64,000 nucleotides of DNA from Corticium candelabrum (GCF_963422355.1 NC_085089.1:784001-848000); one strand, 5' to 3'. Positions 47,701-54,865 are shown, counted from the first letter of the stretch. Notes: generated from the sequence alone by a model not told the origin. Numbers and translations: made by a program.

Positions 47701-50259
47701 GGTTCTTGACTTTGAGTTATCAAAAGAGGATTTTTCAGGCACTATGGGAATGACAACAAACTCATTGTTTGTGGAACAAATGTTTAGTCTAGCTGACGCA
47801 GATAACAATGGATTTGTTACTTTTCGCGAGCTGCTGGACCTCTTGGTGATGTTCAACAAAGGCAGTGTAGATGATAAGATGATGCTTTTGTTTAATCTCT
47901 ATGACATAGACAATTCAGGGAGTCTAGAGAGAGAAGAGTTTTTCAGAGTTACCAGATCCTTGTTGGAAATTGTGAACACTAGCGTAAGACCTGACGAATT
48001 GGATGAAATGGCAGAAAGTATATTTCAGTCAAGCAACTTTGACTCCAAAGATTACTTGACATTTGATGACTTCAAAGTTCTTATGCAAAACCAAGGAGCT
48101 TATAGTGCAGTCACTCCTACTCCCAGCCATGATGGATCTTCTTTGTCTAACTCAAGGCTATCCCCAATGATTGTAACTGGTAAGTGTATGATTTCTCTTT
48201 TACTACTGGTGACCAAGCATTATGCAATTAACACTAGGTGATCACTTGCAGTTGCCAGGACTTTCACTCAGCAAGTGCAAATCTCCTGTGCATACAAGAA
48301 GTCTTCATGATAGAAAAGTTGCACTGGAGTCTGCATATGAAGTGCATAGACTTCGGTCACCTCGAAATTCAGCCATTGATTTAGATTCGGATGAAGGGGA
48401 GAAAGCTGGAACTGCTGCCACTGGATGGGAGCGATACGTTCGCTTTATAGACAACTACAAACTGCAGATTTTCTGGGTGGCATTGTTTCATCTTGTTGTG
48501 CTTTTGATATTTGCAGAGAGAGCTTACTGTAAGTTAGTCATGTTAAACTTTTAGTGCAGATATTGTTCTAACAAGTCTATTGTCTCTTTAGATTTTTCTG
48601 TTGAACGAGAACATGCTGGACTTCGTCGAATAGCCGGTTATGGAGTGAGTATTACTCGTGGTGCTGCATCAACCATGGCGTTCACCTACTCTGTCATTCT
48701 TCTACCGATGTGCCGGAACATGATTACTTACTTGCGTGAAACTCCTCTTAACCGCTTTGTTCCGTTCGATTCTCTGCATGGATTTCACCAGCACATTGCC
48801 ATTGCTGCTTTGTTGTATACTCTGTTGCATATCATCGGTCATGCACTCAACTTCTATCATATTTCCACTCAGACAGCGGATGATCTCACATGTCTGTTTA
48901 GAGATTATTACCATTTTTCAGATGAACTGCCAAAGTTTCAGTACTGGACTTTTAACACCATTACAGGTACATGTACATTGTTATACTGTTACTGTTAACA
49001 GTCTCAGTGCATGCCGTCGTATATGTACATGTTTCTGGTTGATTGATGTATGTCTCAGGTGTCACTGCAATTCTTCTTGTCATTGTGGGAGCTGTTATCT
49101 ACATCTTTGCTATTCCAGTAGCTCGCCGCTACATTTACAATGTCTTTTGGACAAGCCATCGTCTCTACATACTATTTTACGTTCTTCTTATTCTCCACGG
49201 TGCTGGCCGCTTGGTTCAAGCTCCTCTCTTCCACTTCTTCTTTTTGGGACCGGCATGTTTGTACGTTGCTGACAAACTGATCAGTTCTTCTCGCAGTTAC
49301 ATCGAAATATCTGTCATCAAGGCCGAGCTGTTACCATCAGACGTCCTAAGCATTGTCTTCAAGAGACCGTCCAACTTTGACTACAAATCAGGCCAATGGG
49401 TTCGAATAGCTTGTTTGGGGTTGTCAAAAAACGAGTACCATCCTTTCACCCTTACATCTGCTCCTCATGAAGAGCACCTAAGTGTACACGTTCGTGCTGT
49501 TGGTCCTTGGACAAATAACTTGAAAAATGTGTACTCCAATGTTCCATATCCACGCCTTTTTATAGATGGACCATTTGGTGAAGGCCACCAAGACTGGCAT
49601 CGTTATGAAGTGTCAATACTGGTTGGTGGGGGAATTGGCATCACACCATTTGCATCAATCCTGAAGAGTGTTGTCAACTTGAATAGGAATGATTTCGGGA
49701 AGCTTTCCTTGAAGAAGGTATGGCAGTCGTTTGTTCAAATATAGTCATGTCTGCATGGTATCAATCTTGTCTCTCTTTAGATGTATTTCTTATGGGTTAC
49801 ACGCACACAGAAACAGTTTGAATGGTTTACAGAGATAATCCGTGAGGTTGAAGAAGCAGATTCAAGAAACATGGTGGAAATTCACATATTCATTACTCAA
49901 GCGTATCACAAGTTTGATCTACGGACCACAATGCTGGTAAGTTAGTGAACAGACCGTTGTTTGGAATTATATCTAATTAGGGTGGTGAATTACCGATTTG
50001 TGTCTAGTATATATGTGAACGCCACTTTGAGCGTATCTCTGGTCGCTCTCTTTTCACTGGTCTTCAATCAATTACTCACTTTGGACGACCCCCGTTTGAC
50101 ATTTTCTTGGCCAAAGTAAAGGGCCGTCACAGTGATGTCCAGCGTATTGGAGTGTTTTCTTGTGGTCCTCCTCCAATGACCAAGTCTGTAGAGGCTGCTT
50201 GCTCCAAGGAGAATGAATACGAATGTCCTATCCTATTGCATCACTATGAGAATTTCTAG
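20977..50259 (+). CDS. DUOX: Dual oxidase (NADPH oxidase with peroxidase-like ectodomain)
   Basis: DUOX moves electrons from cytosolic NADPH via FAD and two hemes to O2, releasing H2O2 outside; Ca2+ activates it through EF-hands. Exons: 20977-21088 (candidate first exon), 28736-28840 (or 28705-28840 if translation starts there), 40075-40236, 45102-45289, 45366-45585, 45655-45821, 45890-46047, 46103-46298, 46355-46552, 46616-48179, 48238-48528, 48592-48966, 49059-49717, 49781-49936, 50008-50259. All phases agree and no stop interrupts: 1,573 aa from 28705 or 1,600 aa from 20977, the usual DUOX length (about 1,550). Order: signal peptide, peroxidase homology domain (to about 590), membrane helix (633-653), regulatory region, two EF-hands (869-880, 905-916), six-helix heme domain, FAD and NADPH domains. 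Everything needed looks intact. Two long introns near the 5' end (11.2 and 4.9 kb), plus 7.6 kb if the upstream exon is used, carry TEs. Confidence 0.93.
22122..22807 (+). mobile_element. TIR DNA transposon with Myb/SANT-like ORF (PIF/Harbinger-like)
   Basis: Present in Helitron copy 2 and absent from the same position of copy 1, so its ends are clear. Terminal repeats are TATACCCCGCTTACAGTG and (inverted) TATACCTCGTTTACACTG. TTA and TAA flank the TACC..GGTA core; alternatively it entered between T and A without duplication. It encodes one small ORF but no transposase, so it is non-autonomous. Confidence 0.7.
22351..22808 (+). pseudogene. Myb/SANT-like (trihelix) DNA-binding protein
   Basis: [17 protein letters not shown], then, in the next frame after a run of eight [22 protein letters not shown] and [20 protein letters not shown]. 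This is the W..DE...LI..W...R.VYE.IA..M...G..R...QC..K.K.L...Y pattern of Myb_DNA-bind_4 domains, which accompany the transposase in Harbinger elements. One G too few or too many at about 22397-22404 breaks the frame. The last codons read into the terminal repeat. Confidence 0.7.
23064..23132. repeat. (CA)n microsatellite in Helitron copy 2
   Basis: About 34 CA units, corresponding to the (GT)n of Helitron copy 1. Confidence 0.9.
23379..25080 (-). pseudogene. Gag and protease of the composite gypsy element
   Basis: Gag starts [19 protein letters not shown] at 25080 near the primer site (TGGTGACAAGCC just inside the LTR). It is broken near 24870 and resumes with [15 protein letters not shown] and [20 protein letters not shown]. 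The protease follows with [17 protein letters not shown] near 24220 and [10 protein letters not shown]. Downstream is a long charged, probably coiled-coil segment ([20 protein letters not shown]) ending at 23379. No RT is present before the purine tract. Confidence 0.8.
25154..25560 (-). repeat. Central LTR (type B)
   Basis: 407 bp, TGTAACGAGACTG ... CCGTGCTACA in minus orientation, preceded by the purine tract AAAGAAAGAGGAA and followed by a primer-site-like TGGTGACAAGCC. It therefore serves as 3' LTR of the pol segment and 5' LTR of the gag segment. Confidence 0.85.
25637..28405 (-). pseudogene. RT, RNase H and integrase of the composite gypsy element
   Basis: RT begins at 28405 inside what should be the 5' LTR. 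Blocks: [37 protein letters not shown], stop near 27979, [14 protein letters not shown], and [10 protein letters not shown] (the catalytic DD kept). RNase H has a stop near 27427 and continues ESDHKPLED...[10 protein letters not shown]. The integrase zinc domain is [20 protein letters not shown]...CSFCAAY and the core starts [21 protein letters not shown]. The second core block ([14 protein letters not shown]) is out of frame near 26400. The C-terminal tail is 25637-26241. Confidence 0.82.
28406..28606 (-). repeat. Mosaic 5' LTR fragment
   Basis: 28606-28442 matches the first 165 bp of LTR A including the empty Helitron site. 28441-28406 matches the first 36 bp of LTR B. The RT coding sequence then starts directly, so the rest of the LTR, gag and protease are missing at this end. 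Confidence 0.75.
28705..28840 (+). CDS. DUOX: DUOX N-terminal exon
   Basis: Encodes the end of the signal peptide and the start of the mature protein ([20 protein letters not shown]), matching the (F)DGWYNN start of DUOX peroxidase domains. Donor GGCGCAG|GTGAGA at 28840, phase 1. Its 5' limit is either ATG 28705 or the acceptor before 28736. Confidence 0.88.
28841..29426. other. DUOX intron, no gene seen
   Basis: About 29090-29300 is GC-rich with short inverted repeats (CCAGACTT...AAGTCTGG) and may be the terminal region of the adjacent DIRS-like element, but I could not prove a terminal repeat. Confidence 0.4.
29447..30495 (-). pseudogene. Tyrosine recombinase (DIRS-like)
   Basis: N-terminal core-binding part [18 protein letters not shown] and [20 protein letters not shown]. 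Catalytic part with [10 protein letters not shown] (box I Arg), then after a frameshift near 29780 [20 protein letters not shown] (H-x-x-R) and [20 protein letters not shown] in place of the final Tyr region. The RT plus this recombinase defines the element class. Confidence 0.85.
30500..31259 (-). pseudogene. RT thumb and RNase H (DIRS-like)
   Basis: [19 protein letters not shown] and [19 protein letters not shown] are the connection. RNase H follows with [41 protein letters not shown] and [12 protein letters not shown]. Frames change near 30935 and 30735. Confidence 0.8.
31280..31960 (-). pseudogene. Reverse transcriptase (DIRS-like)
   Basis: Blocks [60 protein letters not shown] and the catalytic [11 protein letters not shown]. 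The upstream part ([12 protein letters not shown]) is in another frame around 31930-31970. Confidence 0.85.
32356..33233 (-). pseudogene. Gag-like protein with zinc knuckles (DIRS-like)
   Basis: [18 protein letters not shown] start at 33233, core [20 protein letters not shown] and [21 protein letters not shown] frameshift near 32950 leads to [20 protein letters not shown], another to [20 protein letters not shown]. The Cys clusters are [14 protein letters not shown] and CRNYNFSSC...[13 protein letters not shown]. The pattern matches gag-like ORFs of marine-invertebrate DIRS/Ngaro elements. Confidence 0.7.
33238..33916. other. Intronic stretch between two elements
   Basis: No coding sequence recognised. 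A CpG-rich pair of diverged direct repeats (ACTAAGTTACGTCCGCGCCG / ACTAAGTTAAGTCTTGCGGC) lies at about 33610-33735; it may belong to the 5' end of the DIRS-like element. Confidence 0.35.
33926..36243 (+). mobile_element. MULE-like element with about 615-bp inverted arms
   Basis: Terminal inverted repeats 33926-34543 and 35631-36243 start TAGTCTCGCGTAGCCAGACC and are nearly identical. The flanks TGTTCTACG (33917-33925) and TGTCCTACG (36244-36252) look like a 9-bp target duplication with one change. Long arms plus 9-bp duplication are typical of Mutator-like elements. No transposase is present; the 1.1-kb centre holds a RecQ-like helicase relic. Confidence 0.75.
34865..35340 (+). pseudogene. 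RecQ-family helicase C-terminal relic inside the MULE-like element
   Basis: Three consecutive frames give [22 protein letters not shown], then [19 protein letters not shown], then [20 protein letters not shown]. These correspond to RecQ helicase motifs IV-VI (VIATxAFGMGVD, HxxxPxxxxxYxQExGRxGRDG). The Cys-rich zinc-binding tail [10 protein letters not shown] and [15 protein letters not shown] follows. Two frameshifts; motif VI has T for the usual A/R position. The N-terminal helicase half is missing. Confidence 0.75.
36253..36780. other. Intronic stretch, possible Cys-rich relic
   Basis: On the minus strand 36557-36350 encodes a short Cys-rich stretch ([14 protein letters not shown]...ICCQRS) followed by an Ala/Glu-rich helix. 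I do not recognise it; it may be part of another decayed element. Confidence 0.3.
36859..37107 (-). pseudogene. Myb/SANT-like domain fragment
   Basis: [20 protein letters not shown], then [20 protein letters not shown], the same trihelix pattern as the ORF at 22351-22808 but diverged. After GVQC it loses similarity and ends. Confidence 0.65.
37598..38046. mobile_element. TA-flanked TIR element (MITE)
   Basis: 449 bp with inverted ends GGGTGCGTTCGAATACTAGT and GGGCGCGTTCAAATACTAAT and a TA on each side (37596-37597, 38047-38048). Further inside both arms carry AGAACTGTCAGAACT-like segments. No ORF. Confidence 0.7.
38665..38948 (-). pseudogene. Pogo/Tigger-type DDE transposase C-terminal fragment
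   Basis: Reads [20 protein letters not shown], then ISRNVF...[20 protein letters not shown]. This is the (L)QPLDVxVFxPLKxxW block plus the SGFRxxGIxPL ending of CENP-B/pogo-like DDE transposases. It stands alone; the catalytic Asp residues upstream are absent. Confidence 0.7.
40075..40236 (+). CDS. DUOX: DUOX exon, peroxidase domain part 1
   Basis: Acceptor TTGGTGCAG, donor TTCTTTG|GTATG. Encodes [20 protein letters not shown] and [10 protein letters not shown], the conserved YxDGVYxP and NRTxLxxFFG blocks. The distal heme His of true peroxidases is not present here, as in DUOX proteins generally. Confidence 0.92.
40527..40645. repeat. (TC)n/(TCCC)n tract at the 3' side of RLE copy B
   Basis: TC repeat grading into CCCT repeat, same strand orientation as the tract at 44333-44761. 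Confidence 0.95.
40646..44332 (-). mobile_element. Intact RLE-type non-LTR retrotransposon, copy B
   Basis: A 3.69-kb element with a single long ORF, a 5' leader of about 57 nt and a 3' UTR of about 170 nt, starting and ending directly in (TC)n. No long poly(A) tail is seen. It is related to copy A (3479-6956) and fragment C (50870-51211), and lies antisense to DUOX. Confidence 0.85.
40817..44275 (-). CDS. Retrotransposon protein: zinc fingers, reverse transcriptase, restriction-like endonuclease
   Basis: 1,152 aa from the Met at 44275; an upstream in-frame Met at 44353 would read through microsatellite and is unlikely. It begins with a C2H2 finger ([17 protein letters not shown]...H) and a second Cys/His unit ([12 protein letters not shown]...ARHSKAC), presumed DNA-binding. 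RT blocks: [51 protein letters not shown] and the catalytic YLDD (613-616). Near the C-terminus come C-x3-C-x9-H-x3-C and the endonuclease motif RPDVAVYDY with Asp 1004 and 1019 (PD-x14-D). This order is typical of R2-group elements that cut a specific target and prime reverse transcription there. Tyr-Leu in YLDD replaces the more common F/YADD of that group. The ORF is uninterrupted, so activity may be recent. Confidence 0.88.
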   Translation of the reverse strand: MQSSNSICCPIVDCPVKRYRHGERQRVFEHIRKNHEASTIPEDFRLRHSLEPCPFCDKLYVSRCAFTGFNALARHSKACSSRSAQSNLQANSLADNLDTATAAVSFDSSSLSVTSLSNTCNRQVTEFELSSSRRSLADEAIASSCVPLANTLSNGELLQLQWNGRGATDTDMGQTSNVKGNVDQISTSPAVKSPGSRTKGWEFLDNLDFESISGSIIPTISNVPRHLQAFFRECCAMSLVKLSENSSDLSAWKLFLLTPRFLLQPVTRGGKCGKKEHESRYKKFRELRFDELYHSSVPRPDERQNKFECPDSDSVISSSLIRSVRSKVRNGEISRAGNLLTSSGLATTSLETFQRLQEKHPQRKNLISEELKHHKPTCSPVQVSLSLFISVLKNCPNGSSCGFNGWRFEHLKLLLDSDYTTSHLHSLCNSYLSGSVPDVVATTLAGAKLIALQKNVNDVRPIAVGDSFRRLTAKLACHQLKKKISTFLAPHQYGVSTPGGAELMTHLIQASLEEHPEWIVIKTDAKNAFNTVDRSAFLSEVASTFPELYPFVAQCYIPPAKLTVRVGCKTQFILSEEGVQQGDPLGPLLFALALQPILINAAKDHESVLTPSYLDDSMILGPKEEVINCYNNLKVKLSKIGLELREDKCEAFSPIGIHDWPLNIPVQKNGFVVLGTPIGSLSFVKDRCMKQVNTAKTFLSKLPYIDDTQSAMLILRYCGIPKISHLLRCVPPTVTAEATRDFDVAIINTFETIIGCKLSEQQRVQLSFRFSQGGFGLSQMSVTAPCAFLGAWASTLHQLPLRVPSLASFCDTVITPARICDDRAPSVYSIADHLIDSLQEIKLFHTDRQSLISSLADLPNQPFKLQSRLYSRHLDTQFQTFLKGCSSEYDKARVISCGGPIAGSWLDVIPNTQEFTMSNMDFRVASLLRLGAPLPELQALDNCIPQCKQPLDSSGYHILTCKWGGGIIRRHDHIADCLYKMLTSVGYRCRKELPDQFDGKQRPDVAVYDYKDGKKLLLDVTIAHPAARKYISKSHSVAGFAATEREKQKNTKYLSKSRELGYLFKPFAMEVFGRWSDSAQNFLSETSKFAASSLQISSAEFLHMWRRRFATCLQKENVSIMSEKMKSLVPKTTVDANFRQKQPVRCFGLDFS
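44333..44761. repeat. (TC)n-rich tract with GTCTCT variants at the 5' side of RLE copy B
   Basis: About 430 bp of CT repeats interspersed with CTGTCT. The RE-rich open frame across it is a translation of the repeat. Confidence 0.95.
45102..46552 (+). CDS. DUOX: DUOX exons, peroxidase domain part 2 (six exons)
   Basis: Exons 45102-45289, 45366-45585, 45655-45821, 45890-46047, 46103-46298 and 46355-46552, separated by introns of 76, 69, 68, 55 and 56 nt. They encode [53 protein letters not shown] (His259, in the place of the proximal-His motif WFRxHN), [28 protein letters not shown] and [20 protein letters not shown], all hallmark blocks of the DUOX/animal-heme-peroxidase fold. Confidence 0.93.
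46616..48179 (+). CDS. DUOX: DUOX large exon: end of peroxidase domain, membrane helix, regulatory region, EF-hands
   Basis: 1,564 nt without introns (residues 476-996 of the 1,573-aa form). It encodes the end of the peroxidase domain ([26 protein letters not shown]), a Cys pair region, the first transmembrane helix ([17 protein letters not shown]) followed by RRRR, and a PH-like intracellular region. Two EF-hand loops follow with full Ca2+ ligands: [12 protein letters not shown] and [12 protein letters not shown]. It ends in a Ser/Pro-rich linker. Confidence 0.93.
48238..50259 (+). CDS. DUOX: DUOX exons, NADPH oxidase core (five exons)
   Basis: Exons 48238-48528, 48592-48966, 49059-49717, 49781-49936 and 50008-50259. 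They encode the membrane heme domain with candidate axial histidines in FHQHIAIA (1159), LLHIIGH (1173/1177), [10 protein letters not shown] (1252) and LLILHG (1265). The FAD site is [11 protein letters not shown] (1346-1356). NADPH sites are [13 protein letters not shown] (1408 on) and [12 protein letters not shown] (1542 on). The C-terminus is HHYENF, the conserved NOX/DUOX ending. Confidence 0.95.
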
Positions 50260-50869
50260 CAAGCTTGCAGTTGTGACCGCTTGGCATGTACCATGTTGTG
50301 TTTTTCTTGTGTAACTGTAATAGGCAGTATAGTCAACAGCTGAGGTAGCATAGCACTCGTGATCATATAGTAGTACAATAGCAGTTAGCAGTGTATCTTG
50401 TCAGTGTCAAGAAATAACAATAACAAGTGTATACGAACTTGCATCAAAATATTTCAATTGTGTAATTCGGCCAACATTGACAAACAATAATAATGTGTAT
50501 TATGTGACTACTTGTAAGCACAAACATATGTACAGTGTACTGCTTATATGGATGAGCACCTTTTAACAAAGCATGTTTCAAAGTAATTGTGCAAATATAT
50601 TGTCATAACGCATTGCTTATATACAAGACTGCTTGATCTACTTATACTAACGTTGCTTGCAAGAATGAAGAGAAAGCATCAGTCTTTTATATAGTATTTA
50701 TGTGCCCTCTGATTTTTGCTAGAAATGATCTTAGTAGGCATGCACTTCCACTATGTCGAGTGGATGCTGTTGTATACTAGTTTTGAGAACTTATAACTAG
50801 AAATGTTGTATAGTCCCATGATCTTGTGTGTGTATTAATTAATCCTAGTATAGGTGCACTCACCTTTTT
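50260..50869. other. 3' flank of DUOX
   Basis: AT-rich; should contain the DUOX 3' UTR. No clear AATAAA was found and no gene is seen. Confidence 0.4.
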
Positions 50870-51211
50870 AGGAATACACTTGATCCTACAATCAGAGCAC
50901 ACTCCTGCCATACCATTACTCAGCAGCGCTAGGTGGACCAAGTTCATCGCGTGACTTCTTGGCTATCCTTTCCAGAAAGTTTTTCCCCTCTCACCTCATC
51001 GTCCAAAATGTTCTATAACTAAGGGAATGAACCTGACTGTTGATCCACCTGGTAGATTTTCCTTTGCATATTTTGCCTTCTTCCTCTCTTCTCTTCCTTC
51101 TGCAGCAGCACCATCTGACTCAGATGATCTTGGAAAAATATCAGAGCTCCAAGGGTGTGCCAGAGATATATCCAGGTCAACGTTGCAACCCTTGTCGGGA
51201 TCAAATGCCAC
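50870..51211 (-). pseudogene. RLE retrotransposon 3' fragment, copy C
   Basis: Minus strand: CNVDLDISLAHPWSSDIFPR, then KKAKYAKENLPGGS and PLVIEHFG, followed after a frameshift by NFLERIAKKSRDEL. This is the endonuclease end plus C-terminal tail seen in copy A (LDVNMAHPWSKD, PLIFEHFGFWG, NFLNSLSKKSRD). Its upstream edge is truncated exactly at the (GTCT)n tract. Confidence 0.8.
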
Positions 51212-51212
51212 A

Positions 51213-51213
51213 A

Positions 51214-51262
<49 letters not shown>
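51213..51262. repeat. (GTCT)n microsatellite
   Basis: About 12 perfect units abutting RLE fragment C. Confidence 0.95.
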
Positions 51263-51442
51263 CCCCTTGGATGTGCTAGCTTTAGGTATAGTATTTTTGT
51301 GGGGTATTTAGCCAAACAAGTAGTGATAGGTAGTGTTTCAACTCCTGTTGTTCCAACAATAGTAAAATTAATCCCTACAATTTTTAGTTTGTTGGGGGCT
51401 CTTATGACCCTTATAGGCTGGTGTGGTGTCTTGAGTTGCGTC

Positions 51443-52087
51443 ATGGCTTCGTCTGCTCGTTCTGCTTCTCGTGTTGAGACAGACGGCGATGTATGGTGTG
51501 TTAATTGTGAGAAGCAACTATGTCTACCTATCTGATCGTCTCCGTTTCAACTCTCTATTCACCATCTTCTGTATGAACGAGGATTTCTGTCGAGAGGTGA
51601 TATAGACGCTCTTCGCAGCGACTTTGTCACTCACGACGACAAGGTTCGTCGTCTATACTCATCGACGTCTTGTCGACGAGACCGCCAGAAATGTTTCCTG
51701 TCTTCTGTGACATCCTCAAAACAGTCGGACAACCACACGTTGTAGAACAACTGACGACAACAGAGAATACCCAGGGGATACGAAGAGGCCCCCAAGGTAA
51801 GCAACCAGTCCCTGTCTAATTAGACTGATTGATATGATTGGCTAGTTGCTGCTACAGATGTTGGAGAGATGGAAATGCTGAAAGATCGGGTGGTACAGTT
51901 GGACAGAGAGGAGAGAAAGGTGACGGTGCAATTGGGGAAGGAAAGAAAACGAGCGGAGGATGAAATGTGTACAGCAAGAGAAGAAATCAGGAAAACAAAA
52001 GAGGAAACAAGCCAAGCAAAACAAGAAACTGGACAAGCAAATATTGAAACAAAAGGAGAACGGCTGAAGATTAATTATGGCACTTGA
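51443..52087 (+). pseudogene. CARD-domain exon followed by coiled-coil exon (decayed)
   Basis: Starts MASSARSASRVETDGDVWC. After an in-frame TGA at about 51531 the same frame gives HHLLYERGFLSRGDIDAL and VTHDDKVRRLY. A 1-nt shift gives LSTRPPEMFPVFCDILKTVG and QPHVVEQL. Together this is the six-helix CARD pattern (L..L..RG.L...D...L....T..DKV..L...L..R....F..FC..L...G). Donor CCCCAAG|GTAAG at 51796 joins in phase with the acceptor before 51858 to a charged heptad-like helix (MLKDRVVQLDREERKVTVQL ...) ending at 52087. With one stop and one shift it is probably a pseudogene. Confidence 0.6.
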
Positions 52088-52660
52088 ATATGAAAAGTCA
52101 AGGTGTCCTGCTAGTCATCATCATCAGATAACTGGTCAGTCTTCTGCATGTTGAACTAGACACAGGAGCCCAAATTGTGACCCTAAGAGGTACCGAGGGG
52201 CTGCAACATCCGAAGACATTTCTACTCTACAAAAGTAGTCATCTCCTCAAAAATGTTTCTGTTGGTCCCTCATCAGAAGGCTTCAAGCATTGAGTTATTG
52301 ACATAGCACAGTAACATTTTATCCAGACGATGCCTTGCTGTCTTTACAAAGTCTTCCACAGTTTCAGTCTAACCTTAACGTCAAATGTTTCGTCAAGTAA
52401 GTATGTTATGAGTTGTCTTTGCACCAACTCTTAGTCAACCAACTGTTGTGGAAACGATCACAATAATTTGCATTTCCTTTTCTCATATTCTTTCTGTGAA
52501 TATAGGATTTATTAATTAACTAAGTGATATTTGTCAACAAAACAGTCAAGCTCTGGATACCTTGTTATCATCCAAACTGATAACTATTACATAACAGTTT
52601 ATTGCCGTTTTTGTCTGGGGTCACAGTTTTTAGCCTGAAGCCACAATTTGTCCTATCACA

Positions 52661-52662
<2 letters not shown>
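52088..52662. other. Intergenic or intronic stretch
   Basis: No gene supported. VELDTGAQIVTLRG near 52152-52193 resembles a retroviral-type protease active site, but nothing around it supports a retroelement. Confidence 0.35.
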
Positions 52663-52699
<37 letters not shown>

Positions 52700-52735
52700 C
52701 GTGCGTGCGTGTGTGTGTGTGTGTTTGTGTGACCC
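52663..52735. repeat. (GT)n microsatellite at the 5' edge of a LINE tail
   Basis: GT repeat with GCGT variants, followed directly by LINE coding sequence. Confidence 0.95.
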
Positions 52736-53035
52736 GCATCCTTTGGCACCAGAAGAAGATCAAGTCTAGTACCAAGCTGAACATCTTTGTCTCTGTAGTT
52801 CTTTCAACCCTTTTGTATGGTTTGGAAACAGCAGTACTTCTGGAGCCGCAGATACATCGCTTGCAGAGTTCTGTGGTGAGAAGCCTCCGCTCCATCCTTG
52901 GAGTGTCCCTATGGGACGGAAGAGAGACACCTCCATCAGAAAGATAGCCCACCTGCAAAGAATCTCCACCATGCTGACACAGAGACGTCTTCGGTTATTG
53001 GGTCACATCTTGCGCATGGATGAGTGTCGTCTACC

Positions 53036-53177
53036 TGTAACATCCGTTCCAAGCTACGGATTGTATTGTAAAAGTAAATCACTACAGACTAAGTACAGAC
53101 CGAGAAAACACAAGGTAATTACTTAACATCCTTTTTCTAACGTACGCTACCCATTCCCAAGCGTACTGTACATTACA
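53036..53177 (-). repeat. 3' LTR of the gypsy element
   Basis: 142 bp, TG..CA ends, flanked by CTACC. All four differences from the partner LTR are transitions. Confidence 0.93.
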
Positions 53178-53521
53178 TCTCCCTTTTTCTCAAAGCGCCA
53201 ACACAACACAACAGTTCAAAACACCGTCACGAAACATAGTCTTTTCGCCAGGCCGAAGGGCGTACTTCTCGTCCACATCTCGTAGTCGTCGGGGGCACTT
53301 GAACCTGGGGTTGTCTCACTTGAACCAGGGGGTTGTCGACATCTTCACCTTCGGCAACGGCATTTTCTGGCAATCTTTCTTCATCTTGAATCGTGGTATC
53401 GACATCCGCTGGCCAACTATCCCATTGACGTTAAGAGTAGAATGACGACGGAATTTCAACTGATGACGATTCCTTCTGATTACCGATCCTCCTGGTATGA
53501 CCACCCGGTATGACCTTCCAT

Positions 53522-54796
53522 TCATTTGCCTCTTGACTTGTCCTGGAGTTCGCCATTGTTTCTGGTCTGCATTCCATACAAGAACATAATCTCCTGGAAG
53601 TAGCTGTGGGAGTGTACGAACGCCTCGATGTCGGTTGTAAGTTGATGCTTGATCTGTTTTGCTTTGAATGTCTGAGACACGACAGCATCTCTGGATATAG
53701 TCTCAGGCTGGAGATGACCTGGAGCAGACGGTAGCGTGTTGCGCAATCGGCATCCCATCAGCAATTGAGCTGGCGAGATCCCTGTGCTGCTATGAGGTGT
53801 CGTTCGATACGCCAGTAAGGCCAGGTGTGGATCTTCCCGAGTTACCGCAGTTTTCTTCAGAATATCTTTAACCGTTTGCACCGTGCGTTCCGCTAGCCCA
53901 TTCCCTTGGAGGTACCGTGGAGACGATGTAGTGTGCTTAAATCCGTAACGACGGGAGAACTGGCGGAATTGTTCATTGGCAAACTGCGGTCCATTATCGC
54001 TGACAACCTCCTGCGGTATTCCATTTCTACAGAATATCCCCTTTAGACTTTCAATAACGGTTGCAGCTTTTAAACCGGATAGACGTTGCAGTTCCGGAAA
54101 TCGCGAGTAGTAGTCGACCACAACTAAGTAATTGCAATTCTCAATTGAAAACAAGTCCATTGCGATTCGCTCCCATGGACGACCGGGCAATGTTGACGAT
54201 TGGAGAGGTTCCTTGCGCTGCTGGTTTTGGTACTGGGCGCATGCTTCACATTTTGAAACTGCTTGTTCTAGTTGACTGTTCATCCCCGGCCACCAGACAA
54301 CTTCACGAGCCCGTGTTTTGGTTTTGACGATGCCCAAGTGACCTTCATGCGCGAGGTTGATAACGTGGCTGCGCAAGGATTTTGGAATCACTATTTGAGA
54401 ACCTCGTAAGATTACTTCATCTACTTGAGATAGGAGGTGTTGACTGTCCCAAAACGGTGTTATGAGCTCTGGTAGCTGTCCTTTGTACGAAGGCCATTCT
54501 GATTGCACAATGAGCAAAAGAGCTGAGAGCTGAGGATCGTGCCTTGTCTCCCCCTTAATACGCTGCAGCATTTCGTCTGAAACAGGCCATGATATTTTGA
54601 CTCCAAACACGTACTCTTCAACAGTATCGTCCGGAACCCCGACTTTCACTGGGCTACGGGACAAGGCATCTGCGACGACAAGTTGTTTCCTCGGCACATA
54701 CACTACATTGTAGTAATACTGCATCATTCGGAGGCGCAGACGTTGCAAACGGGGCGGGCACTGATCCAAGCTCTGACTATTCATAATTGACAACAA
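53522..54796 (-). CDS. End of RNase H and integrase part of pol (gypsy)
   Basis: RNase H ends with RKQLVVADALSRSPVKV. The integrase zinc domain is HEGHLGIVKTKTRAREVVWW...CEACAQY (H2C2). The catalytic core is AMDLFSIENCNYLVVVDYYS, VSDNGPQFANEQFRQF and GNGLAERTVQTVKDILKK, so all three DDE acidic residues are in place. The C-terminal tail continues in another frame down to about 53316. Confidence 0.88.
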   Translation of the reverse strand: MLSIMNSQSLDQCPPRLQRLRLRMMQYYYNVVYVPRKQLVVADALSRSPVKVGVPDDTVEEYVFGVKISWPVSDEMLQRIKGETRHDPQLSALLLIVQSEWPSYKGQLPELITPFWDSQHLLSQVDEVILRGSQIVIPKSLRSHVINLAHEGHLGIVKTKTRAREVVWWPGMNSQLEQAVSKCEACAQYQNQQRKEPLQSSTLPGRPWERIAMDLFSIENCNYLVVVDYYSRFPELQRLSGLKAATVIESLKGIFCRNGIPQEVVSDNGPQFANEQFRQFSRRYGFKHTTSSPRYLQGNGLAERTVQTVKDILKKTAVTREDPHLALLAYRTTPHSSTGISPAQLLMGCRLRNTLPSAPGHLQPETISRDAVVSQTFKAKQIKHQLTTDIEAFVHSHSYFQEIMFLYGMQTRNNGELQDKSRGK

Positions 54797-54865
54797 AGCC
54801 TTATGATCAGTGTCGACCTGAAAAGGCGTGTCACGACCAAAGAGGTAACATCGAAATCTCTCACA

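Noticed and set aside
52152-52200. LDTGAQIVTL, retroviral-protease-like motif
   Set aside because: No flap or second motif and no gag or RT in reach; too short to call.
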